A stretch of 64,000 nt of DNA from Stramonita haemastoma (GCA_030674155.1 CM060337.1:37760952-37824951), one strand, 5' to 3'; positions 43,466 through 54,816 are shown, numbered from the stretch's first letter. Notes: generated by a model not told the origin, from the sequence alone. Program-made: numbers and translations.

Positions 43466-44406
43466 CCGTCGCTGGTAGGACTGCCTGGCCCGGCAGTCTG
43501 CCATACGGTGACCCTGGCGCTGGCACCACCAGCAGGTCAGGTCACGCTGACGTGGGCCATGAGGTTTATGGCCTCTCTGCTGTTGACCGGTCTGGCGTGG
43601 TGGGGCTGAGCTGGTCTGGCGTGGTGGCGCACCTGGAGATGAGGTGACTGCATCCTGCCGCTCCTGTAGCATCTGCTTTGTGACAGCGTTCTCTGTCACA
43701 AGGGTGGCGATCTGGGCCTCCAGGCGTTGCAAGACACCTGGGTCTGGTGCAGAGCCTGCTGCGTAGTCGTGTCTGGGCCCGGGTCTTCCTTCAGCAAGCA
43801 CTGGGCCTCTGTGGTCACCTCCTGGAATGTAGCCCCTGGTCTGTGCCTCAGGAAGCATCTGAGGTCCCTCTGCAAGGACCTGGAATGCAGCCCGTTGATG
43901 AAGGCGTCACTCAGCACGGCTGGAGACAGGGTGTCGGCCTCAGTAGCGTTGGCTTTGGTCCAGATGACCCTCAGGGCAGTGGCGTACTCGCTGGCAGACT
44001 CAGCAAGCCCCTGCTGCCTCTCGAAGAAGACTGTGGCGAGAGTGGATGCTTCCCCCTCCAGGCCCCGGTGCCGTTCCAGGATGCCAAGGATTTTTTCAGG
44101 GCTGTCCACCTCTGCTGGCTCCCTGTAGAGGATCAGCTGCTTTGCCCACCCTTGCAGTGCGCCAAACAAGCAGGCAGCAGCTGCTCCGTCTGGCATTGGG
44201 TGCAGCTCCATCATCACCCTGGCCTCCCGGATGAAGTTGTCGACATCCCCATCCCCAGAAAACGTGGGTAGCTCAGGGGCCTGGGGCATCTCCATGTCCT
44301 GTACACTCGGTGTGTAGGCCATGGCTGCAGGGCTCGCCTTTACAGAACGTCTTCTGTTTTTCCTCCTCCTGCTGTGGGCTGGCATCTTCTGGCTTTCTTC
44401 CCGCAC
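43466..44406 (-). pseudogene. Ty3/gypsy-type retrotransposon gag, truncated
   Basis: The - strand frame starts near 44406-44385 with a very basic N-terminus (SRRRKNRRRS). It holds a capsid-type domain (LPTFSGDGDVDNFIREARVM; ALQGWAKQLILY; SEYATALRVIWTKA; AFINGLHSRSLQRDLRCFL). After a frame change near 43800 it ends with a zinc knuckle CWWCQRQGHRMADC (C-x2-C-x4-H-x4-C). The knuckle is followed directly by the LINE insertion. No protease, RT or integrase is present. This is a non-infectious genomic relic of a retrotransposon. I see no envelope gene. Confidence 0.85.
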
Positions 44407-44475
44407 TGGACTGAGTCTCCAATTACCCAGCTACTGACAAAGTTCCATTTCCCAAACCCTGCTCGCAGCGCCACT

Positions 44476-45805
44476 TGTGATGAGCCCGATAGCAAGGATA
44501 GAGGACAGGGAAAGTAAGGAACAATGTACAGCAGCCAGGCAAAGGAAGACTCAGGGGAAGACAGCAGCTGGGCGTTGGTTGGTCTTTATTTCCTCATCTC
44601 TCTGCTCCGCTCCTGTGCTCTGCCGGACACTAGGCCTATTCTGGTCTAACCAGTCTAACGTGGTCTGCAAACCTGTCTCTCCTAGTCTCTCTAGCCACCC
44701 TAACCACCCCTAAATATATACCCTCCGCGCGGACTGCAAAGAGAGCACCGCGCGGCAGCAGACGATTCGGCCACTTCAAACTTAAAATGGAGTAAATTTG
44801 TGTTTCCTTACGTGGCTTCAACAGCGATTATCTCGCTGTCCGCGCAACAAAGCTAAACATATTATACATCAAAATAAACTAGGAAACACAAGCTTTAAAA
44901 TGCACTAAGGCACTTTACACAACAACTATCTAACTGCGAGCTAAAGGCGATTAAAGCCTCTGAGTAAACACACTTTTAACAGGTTTACACTAAACTTTCG
45001 ATAATAAAACACTAAGAGTCCAGCAGAGCCTAATACTTAATATATATAAAAGGAAAAATATAATTCACAGATTGTATACATATGCATGTTATTAGCTAGC
45101 AGTGTCCATGAGATGAGATATTAATAATTAAACAGCGACGCGAAAACACATTTTCCTATCTACTGCGTGCGCATCAGTCTTGTATCAGCCTTGCTTATGA
45201 AGCAGCGTAAATCGAAAGAATGAACAATCTCTGATAATACAAATTATCTATATTAACATAATCTAACCAAATGTTCATTCATATATATACCCAAAATATA
45301 CCATAAATTAATAATTTAATGTCTGCATTTTATCAAATTCAGTTCGACAAGATTCGAATTCGTTAGAACAAAGAACGAGCGTTAGGCTAATCATCGTGTT
45401 CAAACTGTCATATGCCTTACGATCTATTACAACCTAAATTAAGTTATATTTCATTTATCTAAATAAAGTTTATTACACACGATTCTCAATCGCACACTAC
45501 AGTATATAAAATATTTCTTTACTTATGAATTAGAACTGCTTTTGCCGATCGCGAGTTCAATGTTCTTACACTGATATGACGCAATAGGTGAAAATACTAA
45601 CTTACGATGAAAATAGAGAATCTTCACTGTGGTCGAGTTGAATCGAGTCGAGATCAGCCCTTCAACAATCATATCCATGAATATGAATAGATAATATGAT
45701 TTATTAAAATTGTTATTAAAGATTTTCTTTCCTATTTCAGGCTGATTCTTTGTGTTCAAAATGCAAGGTAGAGTTCTCTCTCTTGATAAACCCCAAATCA
45801 TTACA
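44476..45805 (-). mobile_element. probable 5' LTR of the gag-bearing element
   Basis: On the - strand the region starts TGTAATGATTTGGGG and ends GGGCTCATCACA, giving a TGTRATGA...TCAT-ACA terminal inversion. Inside are a TATATATTTA box (about 44711-44720) and, 120-130 bases downstream, AATAAA (about 44586-44591), in correct order for U3-R-U5. Immediately after the LTR comes TGGCGCTGCGAGCAGG, in the position of a primer-binding site, then the gag start. There is no second LTR in the window, so the length (1330 bp) rests on these signals only. Confidence 0.65.
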
Positions 45806-46263
45806 ATAAAATATATCTCATCTCATCCCACTAACAATGAAATCATAAAAACAAAATAACATATGAATCATAAAGATCAAAAAGATTCAATCACTGACTT
45901 CATGTAAAAATACAAATATGTCGTACTCATAACAAACCATAACACTTAATAAAATGAACAGAAGATCTTCTCTGTTCTGACCACACCAAATATCTGTTTA
46001 ACTGTTTCTAACCTAAACTAGATGCCCAACAAGCTCTCACACATAGAGCTACACAAAACCACCTGGTTACATATAACTTCAAATAAAAATGTCACAAACA
46101 CTCACACTCTACGCGCGCGCGTTCGCACACACGCAAACACACGCATACACACACACCAATGTTTAGACACAATGTTCTTAAAAACCATTGACTAGAAAAG
46201 ACATATGATCACCATTATTTACACATTATACGCACGCGTTCGCTCCCGCACATATACATGCAT

Positions 46264-46335
<72 letters not shown>

Positions 46336-46509
46336 CCCCCCCCACACACACAATTGGTAGAAAGACATGTGAATTTACAAGCAACTCAAAAAATCAATAA
46401 AGCCAAAAACAAGACATACCCACCCCATGGGCACACATGCATGCACGCGCACGCCCGCATGCACTGGCCACATACACAACAGTGGCAGGTAAGCAATTCA
46501 GAGAAGTTT

Positions 46510-46571
<62 letters not shown>

Positions 46572-46630
46572 CAAACAAAAAAGAGCAAACAAACAAACAA
46601 ACAAAACAAAACAAAAACAACCAACCCCAG
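45806..46630. repeat. AT-rich spacer with long CA microsatellites
   Basis: Bases 45806-46240 show no gene. CA runs occupy 46265-46334 and 46513-46568, with 'acaaacaaac' runs to 46615. This lies just downstream of the LINE 3' end at about 46630. Confidence 0.85.
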
Positions 46631-49600
46631 CCAGCGTCACTATGAGCTCAGAACCCGGACAGCTACCGGCACAAAGGAACTCCCCTCTCTGTCTGCTCCG
46701 CCGCCATGGCACCGAAAACGACGCCCCGAAGGCAACAATTGAAATTCCGAAAACAGAGCACGGGAGGAATCAGCCAAAATGGCCGTTGCCCTACACACAA
46801 GCTGCTGATTACAAAACGACCTGAGGTCTCTTTGTTCTTCTCCGATAATCCCAGAGCAGACTCTCACAATTCTCCGAAGACCACTCCGTTCTCAACGCCA
46901 AGGTTACTGCACCAGCCAACGAAAGCAAAACTCGAAACGCTCTCTATGCAAGACTTGCAGAGCAAAGAAAGAATCTTTCTGTCGACAAAAAATAAGCCAA
47001 GCTTCCTCAGAAAACACACACAACCGTTGCCCCCCCTTGACAACGGCGTCAGTGTCAGCATCCCAACCCAGCCTGCGGTCAAGAACAGCTCCCAGACACC
47101 TGCATTTCAAAACGCCCCCAACCTCTTCAGTATGGATGTCATGATGGCACTCTCAGAAGTGTGCTCCGATCCTCTGAAATCAATAGGAAGATCTTTAGTT
47201 TTAGAAACATTTAGCTCCAGATAGGCCTCATCACACCAATCTACAAACTCAGTGAGGGCTGGACCATGGTCCAGGACTGATCCAGACAAGAGAGACAGAA
47301 GAGCACCGTCGTCCGCAAACCTTACCAGAAATGAGTTTTCATGGCTGCTTCTACAATCATCTGTGTATAGAATGTAAAGAAGTGGCAAGAGGACGCAGCC
47401 CTGTGGGGAACCAGTGCAGGCACATCCAACCGACGAAGACACCCCGTCGGCAAAAACATGCTGCGGCCCGTCAGCCAAAAATTAAATCAGCCAACGTACA
47501 AGTTGATTGTCTACATCAAATTCCGAAAGCATTTCGTCAACCAGAATACGAGGCTGCACTGCACCGAAAGCTGAGCTAAAGTCAGCAAACAATATTCCGG
47601 CATGAGAATCAGGCGCCTCCAAGCGACTGCACAGCCTGTTCAAAATGAACAGCATGGCATCCTCGACACACACCCCCCCCCCCCCCAGATCTGTACGCAA
47701 ATTGCAATGGGTCAAGGTCCTTCTCTGCAACAGAAAGAATGAGAGATCTTATGATCTTTTCTAATGTTTTCATCACCAGTGATGTGAGAGCTACAGGTCC
47801 GAAAATCATTAGGCCAAGTAGGATTGGGTCTCCCTGGAAGAGGTATAACATTGGAAGTCTTCCAAATAACTGGTATCTGGCAAGTGTCCAGCGAGGTCTG
47901 GAACAGGTGCTGAAAGACACTTGCAAGCTCAGTGGCACAGAACTTAAGGGTTCTACCGCATATACCATCTGGCCAAGGAGATTTGTTCATGTTTATTGCC
48001 TTGAAGTGCTTACAGATAACTTCTTCATCAACAAGGACACCATTCTCAAAAAGCAGAGATTCTTTCAGGCCATTTATTTCCTCTGAAAAATCATGCTTTT
48101 CAAAGCGAGTGAAAAATGCGTTTAAATGGTCTGGTAAGTTGTTATCACATACCCCCTGCAGACTGATCTTTGACCTATGTGGTGCAGCTGTCAATGTCAT
48201 GTTTACTGCTGACATATATTTGATGCCCTGCCATGCAGCCCAAAAATTGTTCCCAGCAAACTTGTTTTCTATCTTACATTTATACTCCCGTCTCGCCTGT
48301 GAAAGAGCAGCTTTGACTTCTTTATTTACTTGTTTCTTTTGTTCTTCTGTGCCTGTGTAAAATACTGCTTTCTTTTTGTTTAATACCCGTTTCAGGTCCT
48401 TTGTAACCCAAGGCTTGTTATTGGGATAAATAGTTATCTCTTTTGTTGGAATAACACAACTGACACAAAATGAAATATAACAAGAAACAACATCAGTGAG
48501 CTCATTCAGATCAGAACACATGCTATAAAACATATCCCAGTCAGTGCAGTCAAAGCAGCCTTGCAATGTAGCTATACTATCAGCAGTCCATTTCTTTGTG
48601 GTCTTGACTATGGGCTGGAGGCGCTTAAACTCTGACTGGTACATGGGTGCTAGTAAAATGCAGTTGTGGTCGGATGATCCCTGGGGAGGCAAAGGCAATG
48701 ATTTATACGCGCCTGCTACAGTCCCATAGCACAAATCCAGAATCTTATTATGGCGCGTGGGGCAGGTCACGTACTGTTCATAGTTCTTCAATGTTTTACT
48801 AAGAGAACAACTATTAAAATCACCCAGGATAAACTTTGGGGCATCAGGGGATATAGAATCTAGCACATGGAGGTGATATAAGATGTATTCCGTTGCTCTG
48901 GCCTCTTTTGCTTTGGGTGGATGTAGACTAAAGTAAAAAAATAAAAAATAGTTGTGGGAATTCCCGTGGTAGATAAAAGGGCCGGAGCGAAATAGAGAGC
49001 AGCTCAATGTCCTCCACAGACAGCGTCGATCTAATTTTAACTTCACGGCACCAACTCTCATTGACGTAGAAGCAAACACTGCCACCCCTCTCCTTCCCGG
49101 TCGCGTGTGGTGTCTCTGTCCAGTCGAATGGGCTGACCGAAACCGTCAATACAAAGCTCCTGGCTAGGGACTGAGTCACTAAGCCACATTTCAGTAAAGG
49201 CGAGCAGACCGGCCTTCTTGTATTCGTGCATATAGTTCACGCCGGCTTGAAGTTCGTCAGTTTTTGGGCGTAGGGATTGTACATTGGATAGGAGCACCGT
49301 TGGTAGCGGAGTTCTCCGATTATTTTAATTTTTAAGTCTTTGTCTCACCCCACCTTTCTTTCCTCGTCTTCTTTTCTTAGGCCTGGTGTCTTTCCGAGAT
49401 TCGTCATTTTTAGGCCTGGCTGTTGATGGCAGAATTTCGAACGGAAAGTTGTAATCCTGACCCTCGGCTAATGCACTGGCCGATTCCCTCAGGCTAAGCA
49501 GAAATTCACGAGTGTACGACCCGCCATGACTGCCATTCGGTGTACCTCGAACACTCTCAGCTGAAAAAATTAAGAAGCAAACTAACAGGGTAAATGCAGT

Positions 49601-49680
49601 TCTTCCCAACATTGTAGCAGTAAGTACTAACACTTCACACACAACTCTGCTGAACTTGGAGCTGATACAACACACAATAG
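46630..49680 (-). pseudogene. L2/CR1-like LINE, single ORF, frameshifted
   Basis: In protein order: an N-terminal segment (49675-49325) with a hydrophobic, signal-like stretch MLGRTAFTLLVCFLIFSAES, then YTREFLLSLRESASALAE and RRRGKKGGVRQRL; endonuclease (LLSNVQSLRPKTDELQ; LAFTEMWLSDS; KFILGDFNSCSL; GSSDHNCILL); RT (SPWPDGI; GILFADFSSAFGAVQP motif A; GSPQGCVLLPLLYILYTDD motif B; FLVRFADDGALLSL motif C); and C-terminus SSFVPVAVRVLSS at about 46640. Frameshifts occur near 49180, 48950, 47800, 47600, 47480 and 47110. A C-tract at 47671-47688 is one of the break sites. Confidence 0.85.
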
Positions 49681-49873
49681 AGTGAAAACAAGATAAAAAT
49701 ACTGCCTGTCAGTAGAAAGTGTCGCCACGTGAGCAGCGCTGTCTATCTGGGCTAGGAATCGGGTGAAAACATATGCCCTGCTATGGCCTGTGGTTGCCTG
49801 GGTGTTATGTAAAGAACAAACAAATTGTGAATTTAGAATTTCAGTAAGATTGGCCAGCAAGGTTGTAAGGATC

Positions 49874-49927
49874 TAGCCCCGATATGGCCTGTGCGGTCAG
49901 CGGGGCTCTAAGCAACATCATTGGATT
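49874..49927 (+). mobile_element. 54-bp I-type LINE tail
   Basis: The shortest copy of the I-LINE 3' end, 'ccccgatatggcctgtgcggtcagcgggg...ggattgga', with CTAGCC on both sides (a possible 6-bp target duplication). It lies 90 bases before NUP160 exon e. Confidence 0.8.
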
Positions 49928-50015
49928 GGAACTAGCCATGTGTTTAAGGTAACATGTGAGAATGACAATATATTAAGATAGCTTTTTTTTTCCTTTTTTT
50001 TTTTTTTTTTTTTAG

Positions 50016-50142
50016 GCCCCACACCCAGTGCAGACGAGATGGTTGGGATCCTGGTGACGAGCGGACTGTACGACATGGCCGTGGTGGTGTGTCAAGCCTT
50101 TGATCTGCCCCTGTTCCCTGTGTTTACCTCACTGTCTCTCAG
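50016..50142 (+). CDS. NUP160: NUP160 exon e
   Basis: The exon follows a long poly-T tract and acceptor tttttttag (to 50015). The donor is GTAAGG at 50143. With the phase carried over 45 kb from exon d it reads PTPSADEMVGILVTSGLYDM and AVVVCQAFDLPLFPVFTSLS. This matches the Nup160 segment '.SAEEMVTLLVQAGLFDTAISLCQTFKLPL.PVF'. It leaves two bases (AG) for exon f. Confidence 0.96.
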
Positions 50143-50208
50143 GTAAGGTGCTCCGGTGATGTTAATTATCCTCTGCCGGTCTATTATTATTATTTTTTTT
50201 TTTTTTTA

Positions 50209-50537
50209 TTCTTTTATATCGAGGATATGGGATAAGCACTCTTGTGCTTTTTTTTACATCCAGTCCCCGTGTGTATGCAGTTTTGCAAATGTCATCTGTT
50301 CCCACCGGCATACAATGGCCTACTTTTACGAAAAGCGGAACAGGAGTTAACGTGTGCGCAAGATGTTTCTGCGTGTGTTGGCACACGGGGCCTCGGTTTA
50401 TAGTCTCATCCAAAGGACTTTTGGGGAGAGTGGAGTCAGCACTGATGTTAACTCCTGGAGAAAAATCTCCTCAACGGGAATCAAACCCGGGTCAAATTGC
50501 CAGCGCAGTGTTCTGACCACTAGGCTACCCTACCCCC
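50209..50537 (-). repeat. tRNA-derived SINE, family A
   Basis: Full-length - strand copy in the intron after exon e. Its right end shows the A-box region TAGCCTAGTGG and B-box region GGGTTTGATTCCC. The following intron to 51669 holds AT-rich DNA with poly-C/poly-A runs (50966-51082), a SINE 3' fragment at 51305-51400, and one copy of repeat C (51480-51630). Confidence 0.85.
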
Positions 50538-51479
50538 CTGTCTATATATGTATGTATGTACACCTCAGTATCCACATTAGCCATTTTCTGAGTGTTTTTG
50601 TTTCTGTCCATAATGTCTATGCACTGTTTTCTTTTCTTTCTTTTTTTTTCTTTTTTTTTGTGCAAGTCAGAAAAGCCAGTTGTGAGGCTTTATTATTCAT
50701 TGCCTACTACTGCAAAGGGAATAACACAACCTCTTTCTCTGAGGAAGTCTCTGTTCCAGAGGTTGCCTGTGCAAATGAGTTTGGATTGGATTGGATTGGA
50801 TTGAAACACCAATGAGCGCCCTCTTTCGTTAGCTTTTCTATTTTATTGTTGATATTTTTTTCAGTGTTGCAGATGACATGTAAGGAAAAAAGCCTTACTT
50901 TGCTGAAGTTTTGTTGCTTTTTATAAGTTATGATTATGTTGTCTAGTCATTTAACATTCCTTCCCCCCCAAAAAAAAAAGTTGGCAATGCTGTATTTTTT
51001 TTTTATAAAGTTATAATTATGTTATTTAGTTATTTAAAACACCCCCTCTGCACCCCCCCCCCCCCCAAAAAAAAAAAAAAGAAGTTAGCAATGCTGAAGG
51101 GGCATTTTTTTCATATTAAAAATAAGGAAAGAAGGAATCTATTGCTCTTTGTTATTGACATGAACTGTATATACACAAATACACCATTTGAAGAGAGTTC
51201 AAAATGATTCCAATTCTGCATGTATTCCATTTTTGTTTGTTTTAAAGTTTTGTATTGTAATGCTTCTTCAGAGTAACATTACTTGATTTTAAAAAAAAAA
51301 TTTAATTCTTTTATATCGAGGATAATGGAATAAGCACTTGTGTGCTTTTTTACGTCCAGTCCCCATGTGTATGCAGTTTTGTAAATGTCATCTGTTCCCG
51401 GTATTCATTACTTAGTGTGTATGTGTGTACAGGCATATGCATACCACAGTGCACAAATTCAATATCATTCACTTAAGAA

Positions 51480-51630
51480 TAAGAGTGCTAAATTTAGCGT
51501 GCTTCTTCCTTTTACCTAGTCCATGTGTGGTCAACTCCTGCTATAAATAGCACCAGCTAGCCACCGCTGGGCTGGGATAATATGCAGTTAAGAGGAGCTG
51601 AAAGTGGAGGATACTGACAGCTGTGATGCC
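51480..51630 (+). repeat. dispersed repeat C, copy 1
   Basis: A block of about 150 bp, 'aagagtgctaaatttagc...ctgctataaatagcaccagct...gaggagctgaaagtgg.ggatactgaca'. It recurs at 53085-53240 (+) and, in reverse, at about 58925-59410, where a SINE-A interrupts it. It ends about 40 bases before exon f. No coding capacity. Confidence 0.85.
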
Positions 51631-51669
51631 CACCTATATGTTTGCGTACATGTACATATGTGTGTGCAG

Positions 51670-51792
51670 ATGTGTGAATCTTGCTCGGAGCTGTTCCTAC
51701 TTCACCCCTGCCGACAACAAAGAGACATCGGAGGCGTGGGAATGGTTGAGAGAGAACGACTTGCATTCCACAACCCAGTCTGCAGACAACAG
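51670..51792 (+). CDS. NUP160: NUP160 exon f
   Basis: The acceptor is tgtgtgcag (to 51669) and the first donor is GTACAC at 51793. In phase (AG|A) it reads CVNLARSCSYFTPADNKETS and EAWEWLRENDLHSTT, ending SADN(R). This corresponds to the vertebrate 'CIKL.F...AQAEAWAWLAANQLSS' helix pair. It ends with two bases AG. Its last 38 bases and the donor are tandemly repeated twice more downstream. Confidence 0.95.
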
Positions 51793-51965
51793 GTACACAC
51801 ACACACACCTCTCTCCTACTTCACTCATAACGACTTGCATTCCACAACCCAGTCTGCAGACAACAGGTACACACACACACACCTCTCTCCTGCTTCACTC
51901 ATAACGACTTGCATTCCACAACCCAGTCTGCAGACAACAGGTACACACACACCTCCTGCTTCACT
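51755..51965 (+). repeat. triplicated exon f end and splice donor
   Basis: Three tandem 74-bp units starting AACGACTTGCATTCC at 51755, 51829 and 51903. Each contains the exon end, the donor (GT at 51793, 51867, 51941) and 'acctctctcctacttcactcat'. The units are nearly identical. Because 74 is not a multiple of three, use of donor 2 or donor 3 would shift the frame of exon g. Confidence 0.93.
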
Positions 51966-51974
51966 CATGTACTG

Positions 51975-51981
51975 TCACTCA

Positions 51982-52054
<73 letters not shown>

Positions 52055-52117
52055 ACACTCAAACGCGCCCATGCGCACTTGCATGCTCACAGACACACAC
52101 TCACACTCACACTCACA

Positions 52118-52166
<49 letters not shown>

Positions 52167-52170
52167 TTAC
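51975..52170 (+). repeat. CA microsatellites
   Basis: Two long CA/CACT runs in the intron after exon f, with a short 'aaacgcgcccatgcgcacttgcatgctc' spacer. They extend the CA stretch seen inside each 74-bp donor repeat. Confidence 0.95.
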
Positions 52171-52296
52171 ACTCATACGCGCATGTACTTTTCTGTCCGC
52201 TTGGGCTCCACAGTTTGAATCGGCCCCTGGACCTCGGCTTACTTTCCTCTTTTTCTCTCTGCCAATTCTACGCTCTATTTTTTAGAAAGGGTTTTC

Positions 52297-52715
52297 ATGC
52301 TCAAAATCTTGTGTTTTGCTCACTTCAGTCTTGTGTTTTGCTCACTTCAATCTTGTGTTTTGCTCACTTCAATCTTGTGTTTTGCTCACTTCAATCTTGT
52401 GTTTTGCTCACTTCAGTCTTGTGTTTTGCTCACTTCAATCTTGTGTTTTGCTCACTTCAATCTTGTGTTTTGCTCACTTCAATCTTGTGTTTTGCTCACT
52501 TCAGTCTTGTGTTTTGCTCACTTCAATCTTGTGTTTTGCTCACTTCAATCTTGTGTTTTGCTCACTTCAATCTTGTGTTTTGCTCACTTCAGTCTTGTGT
52601 TTTGCTCACTTCAATCTTGTGTTTTGCTCACTTCAATCTTGTGTTTTGCTCACTTCAATCTTGTGTTTTGCTCACTTCAATCTTGTGTTTTGCTCACTTC
52701 AATCTTGTGTTGAGT
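52297..52715 (+). repeat. 22-bp satellite, about 19 units
   Basis: A near-perfect tandem array of 'cttgtgttttgctcacttcaat'; four units carry 'cag' for 'caa'. The period gives open frames in all three phases (e.g. CFAHFNLVFCSLQSCVLLTS), which are artefacts of a stop-free repeat rather than a gene. It lies in the intron between exons f and g. Confidence 0.97.
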
Positions 52716-52887
52716 TTCCTGTTAAGATGTCCACCCACACGTGTTAGTGCAAAAAAAAACAAAAAAAATGCTGTTTTACTTAAGACCTTACCCAACTGCA
52801 AAATGTGTTCATTACATCTCTCGCTTTGCTTTGATGTATGCATTGATCAAATTGACACAAACACGCACATGATGTTTTGTCCCTCAG

Positions 52888-53029
52888 TGCCACAGACCAT
52901 GCCTGGAAGCTCCTGCAGCGTTACCTGGAAGCCTTTGAGGAGTGCGACGCGCGCTACCACCGCTGCGTGTGTGAGAAGCTGCTGTCACAGGCCTTCCACC
53001 TGCCCGCATGGCTGGTCAACTCCTACAAG
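52888..53029 (+). CDS. NUP160: NUP160 exon g
   Basis: The acceptor is gtccctcag (to 52887) and the donor is GTCAGT at 53030. In phase it reads SATDHAWKLLQRYLEAFEEC and RYHRCVCEKLLSQAF, then LPAWLVNSYK. This is the Nup160 block 'SATDEAWRLLSTYLE....YHHCVINKLL...LPNWLINSYK'. It ends in phase 0. Confidence 0.96.
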
Positions 53030-53084
53030 GTCAGTTCTCCTCCTGTTTCCCCCACAGCGCACAGATCCAACACCACTCAGTCAA

Positions 53085-53535
53085 GAGTGCTAAATTTAGC
53101 ACGCCCTTTCCTTTTACTTAGTCCAAGTGTGGTCAGTTCCTGCTATAATTAGCACCAGCTGTTCCCGTCTGGGCTGGGATGGGATGGATTAATTAGCAGC
53201 TGAGAGGAGCTGAAAGTGGGGGATACTGACAACTGTGCCCCCTCTTTCCAGAGATAGCAGTGTCAAGTCTGCGTGTTAGTGAAAGAACAAATCATCTGAA
53301 GGATGGTGCCGTTGCCGCGAACTTCAAAATGATTTTCCCAGGTGAAAGTCTGGAGTAAAAGGTACTGATTTTCCTAGGTGAAAGTCTGAAGTAAAAGCTG
53401 CTGATTTTCCTAGGTTGAAGTCTGAAGTGAAAGGTGCTCATTTTCCCAGGTGAAAGACTGAAGTGAAAGGTGCTCATTTTCCCAGGTGAAAGTCTGAAGT
53501 AAAAGGTGCTCATTTTCCCAGGTGAAAGTCTGAAG
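53085..53535 (+). repeat. repeat C copy 2 and 36-bp minisatellite
   Basis: Bases 53085-53240 are the second copy of repeat C. Bases 53335-53535 hold five or six units of 'ttttccca/taggtgaaagtctgaagtaaaaggtgctga'. An ATAC/CATG microsatellite follows at 53652-53740. No exon is visible in the intron. Confidence 0.9.
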
Positions 53536-54099
53536 TAAAAGGTGTTGAATGTGTTAGACTTGATTTTGTCAGTGGAAGAAAAAAAATCACCATACGTTCA
53601 GACATACAGATTCAAAATATTTCAAAAAAGGAAAAACAAGCTGTCCTCCTATACATACATACATACATACATACATACATACATACATACATACATACAT
53701 ACATACATACATACATGCATACATGCATACATGCAATGCATGCATCATGCATCATTTGATCAAATTCAAATACAGTGTGTTCAATCAAAGGATGAGTGTT
53801 TTTGTAACCAGTGTAAACTGAAGAAGTGTATATTATAAAACCGAAGGGTATAAAAATCGGAACTTTTCTATTATAGTTAAACCCGGATGAGATCTTAGAC
53901 CAGAATTACCAGTTTTTGGTCACTATTATAGCCAAAAATAGGGGGGGGGAAAAACGCCTGTCGCTTTAAATTAGCATGTAATTCTTGGAAGTAGAGCTAA
54001 GTAAAGTAGATGTGGATGCAGACGATAGATATATATACTTTTTTTCCTTTTTATAAAGTCAAGTAAGTATATCATTCAGCGAGAGGTGTTAACTGAATA

Positions 54100-54816
54100 C
54101 TTTGGAAACTTGTGTAGAAGACAGGTGTGTTTGTTGGTCAGGTGTTTGTAGTGTAGAAGACAGGTGTGCTTGTGTAGAAGACAGGTGTGTGTGTTGGTCA
54201 GGTGTTGGTTGTGTAGAAGACAGGTGTGGTTGTGTAGAAGACAGGTGTGTGTGTTGGTCAGGTGTTGGTTGTGTAGAAGACAGGTGTGGTTGTGTAGAAG
54301 ACAGGTGTGTGTGTTAGTCAGGTGTTGGTAGTGTAGAAGACAGGTGTGTGTTAGTCAGGCGTTGGTTGTGTAGAAGACAGGTGTGGTTGTGTAGAAGACA
54401 GGTGTGTGTGTTGGTCAGGTGTTGGTTGTGTAGAAGACAGGTGTGGTTGTGTAGAAGACAGGTGTGTGTGTTGGTCAGGTGTTGGAAACTTGTGTAGAAG
54501 ACAGGTGTGTGTGTTGGTCAGGTGTTGGTTGTGCAGAAGACAGGTGTGTGTGTGTTGGAAACTTGTGTAGAAGACAGGTGTGTAGAAGACAGGTGTGTGT
54601 GTTTGTCAGGTGTTGGAAACTTGTGCAGAAGACAGGTGTGTGTGTTGGTCAGGTGTGCAGAAGACAGGTGTGTGTGTGTTGGTCAGGTGTTGGAAACTTG
54701 TGCAGAAGACAGGTGTGTGTGTTGGTCAGGTGTGCAGAAGACAGGTGTGTGTGTTGGTCAGGTGTTGGTTGTGTAGAAGACAGGTGTGCAGAAGACAGGT
54801 GTGTGTGTGTTGTCAG
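54100..54816 (+). repeat. minisatellite carrying repeated TCAG|GTGT acceptor
   Basis: Tandem units of 'tgtgtagaagacaggtgtgtgtgttggtcaggtgttgg' (30-60 bp, variable) occupy 700 bp and run straight into exon h. The true 3' splice site 'tgttgtcag|GTGTGG' is itself the last unit's 'ggtcaggtgt'. About a dozen upstream copies reproduce the TCAGGTGT string. Confidence 0.9.

Larger units (their letters stand above)
5164..50015 (+). other. NUP160 44.9-kb intron filled by nested elements
   Basis: Exon d (ending 5163, phase 1) and exon e (starting 50016, needing two bases) join to give one continuous Nup160 sequence, so everything between is a single intron. It is composed almost wholly of the mobile elements listed below. 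With one clear exception (the I-type LINE at 42.0-43.5 kb), the coding elements are antisense to NUP160. Confidence 0.9.

Noticed and set aside
46258..46824. 188-codon His/Thr-rich frame
   Set aside because: Mostly a CA microsatellite. The later part is the antisense of the LINE C-terminus at 46640-46870.
52297..52747. Long open frames with CFAHFNLVFCSLQSCV repeats
   Set aside because: They are translations of a 22-bp satellite with no stop in any forward frame. They lack codon bias and splice context as exons.
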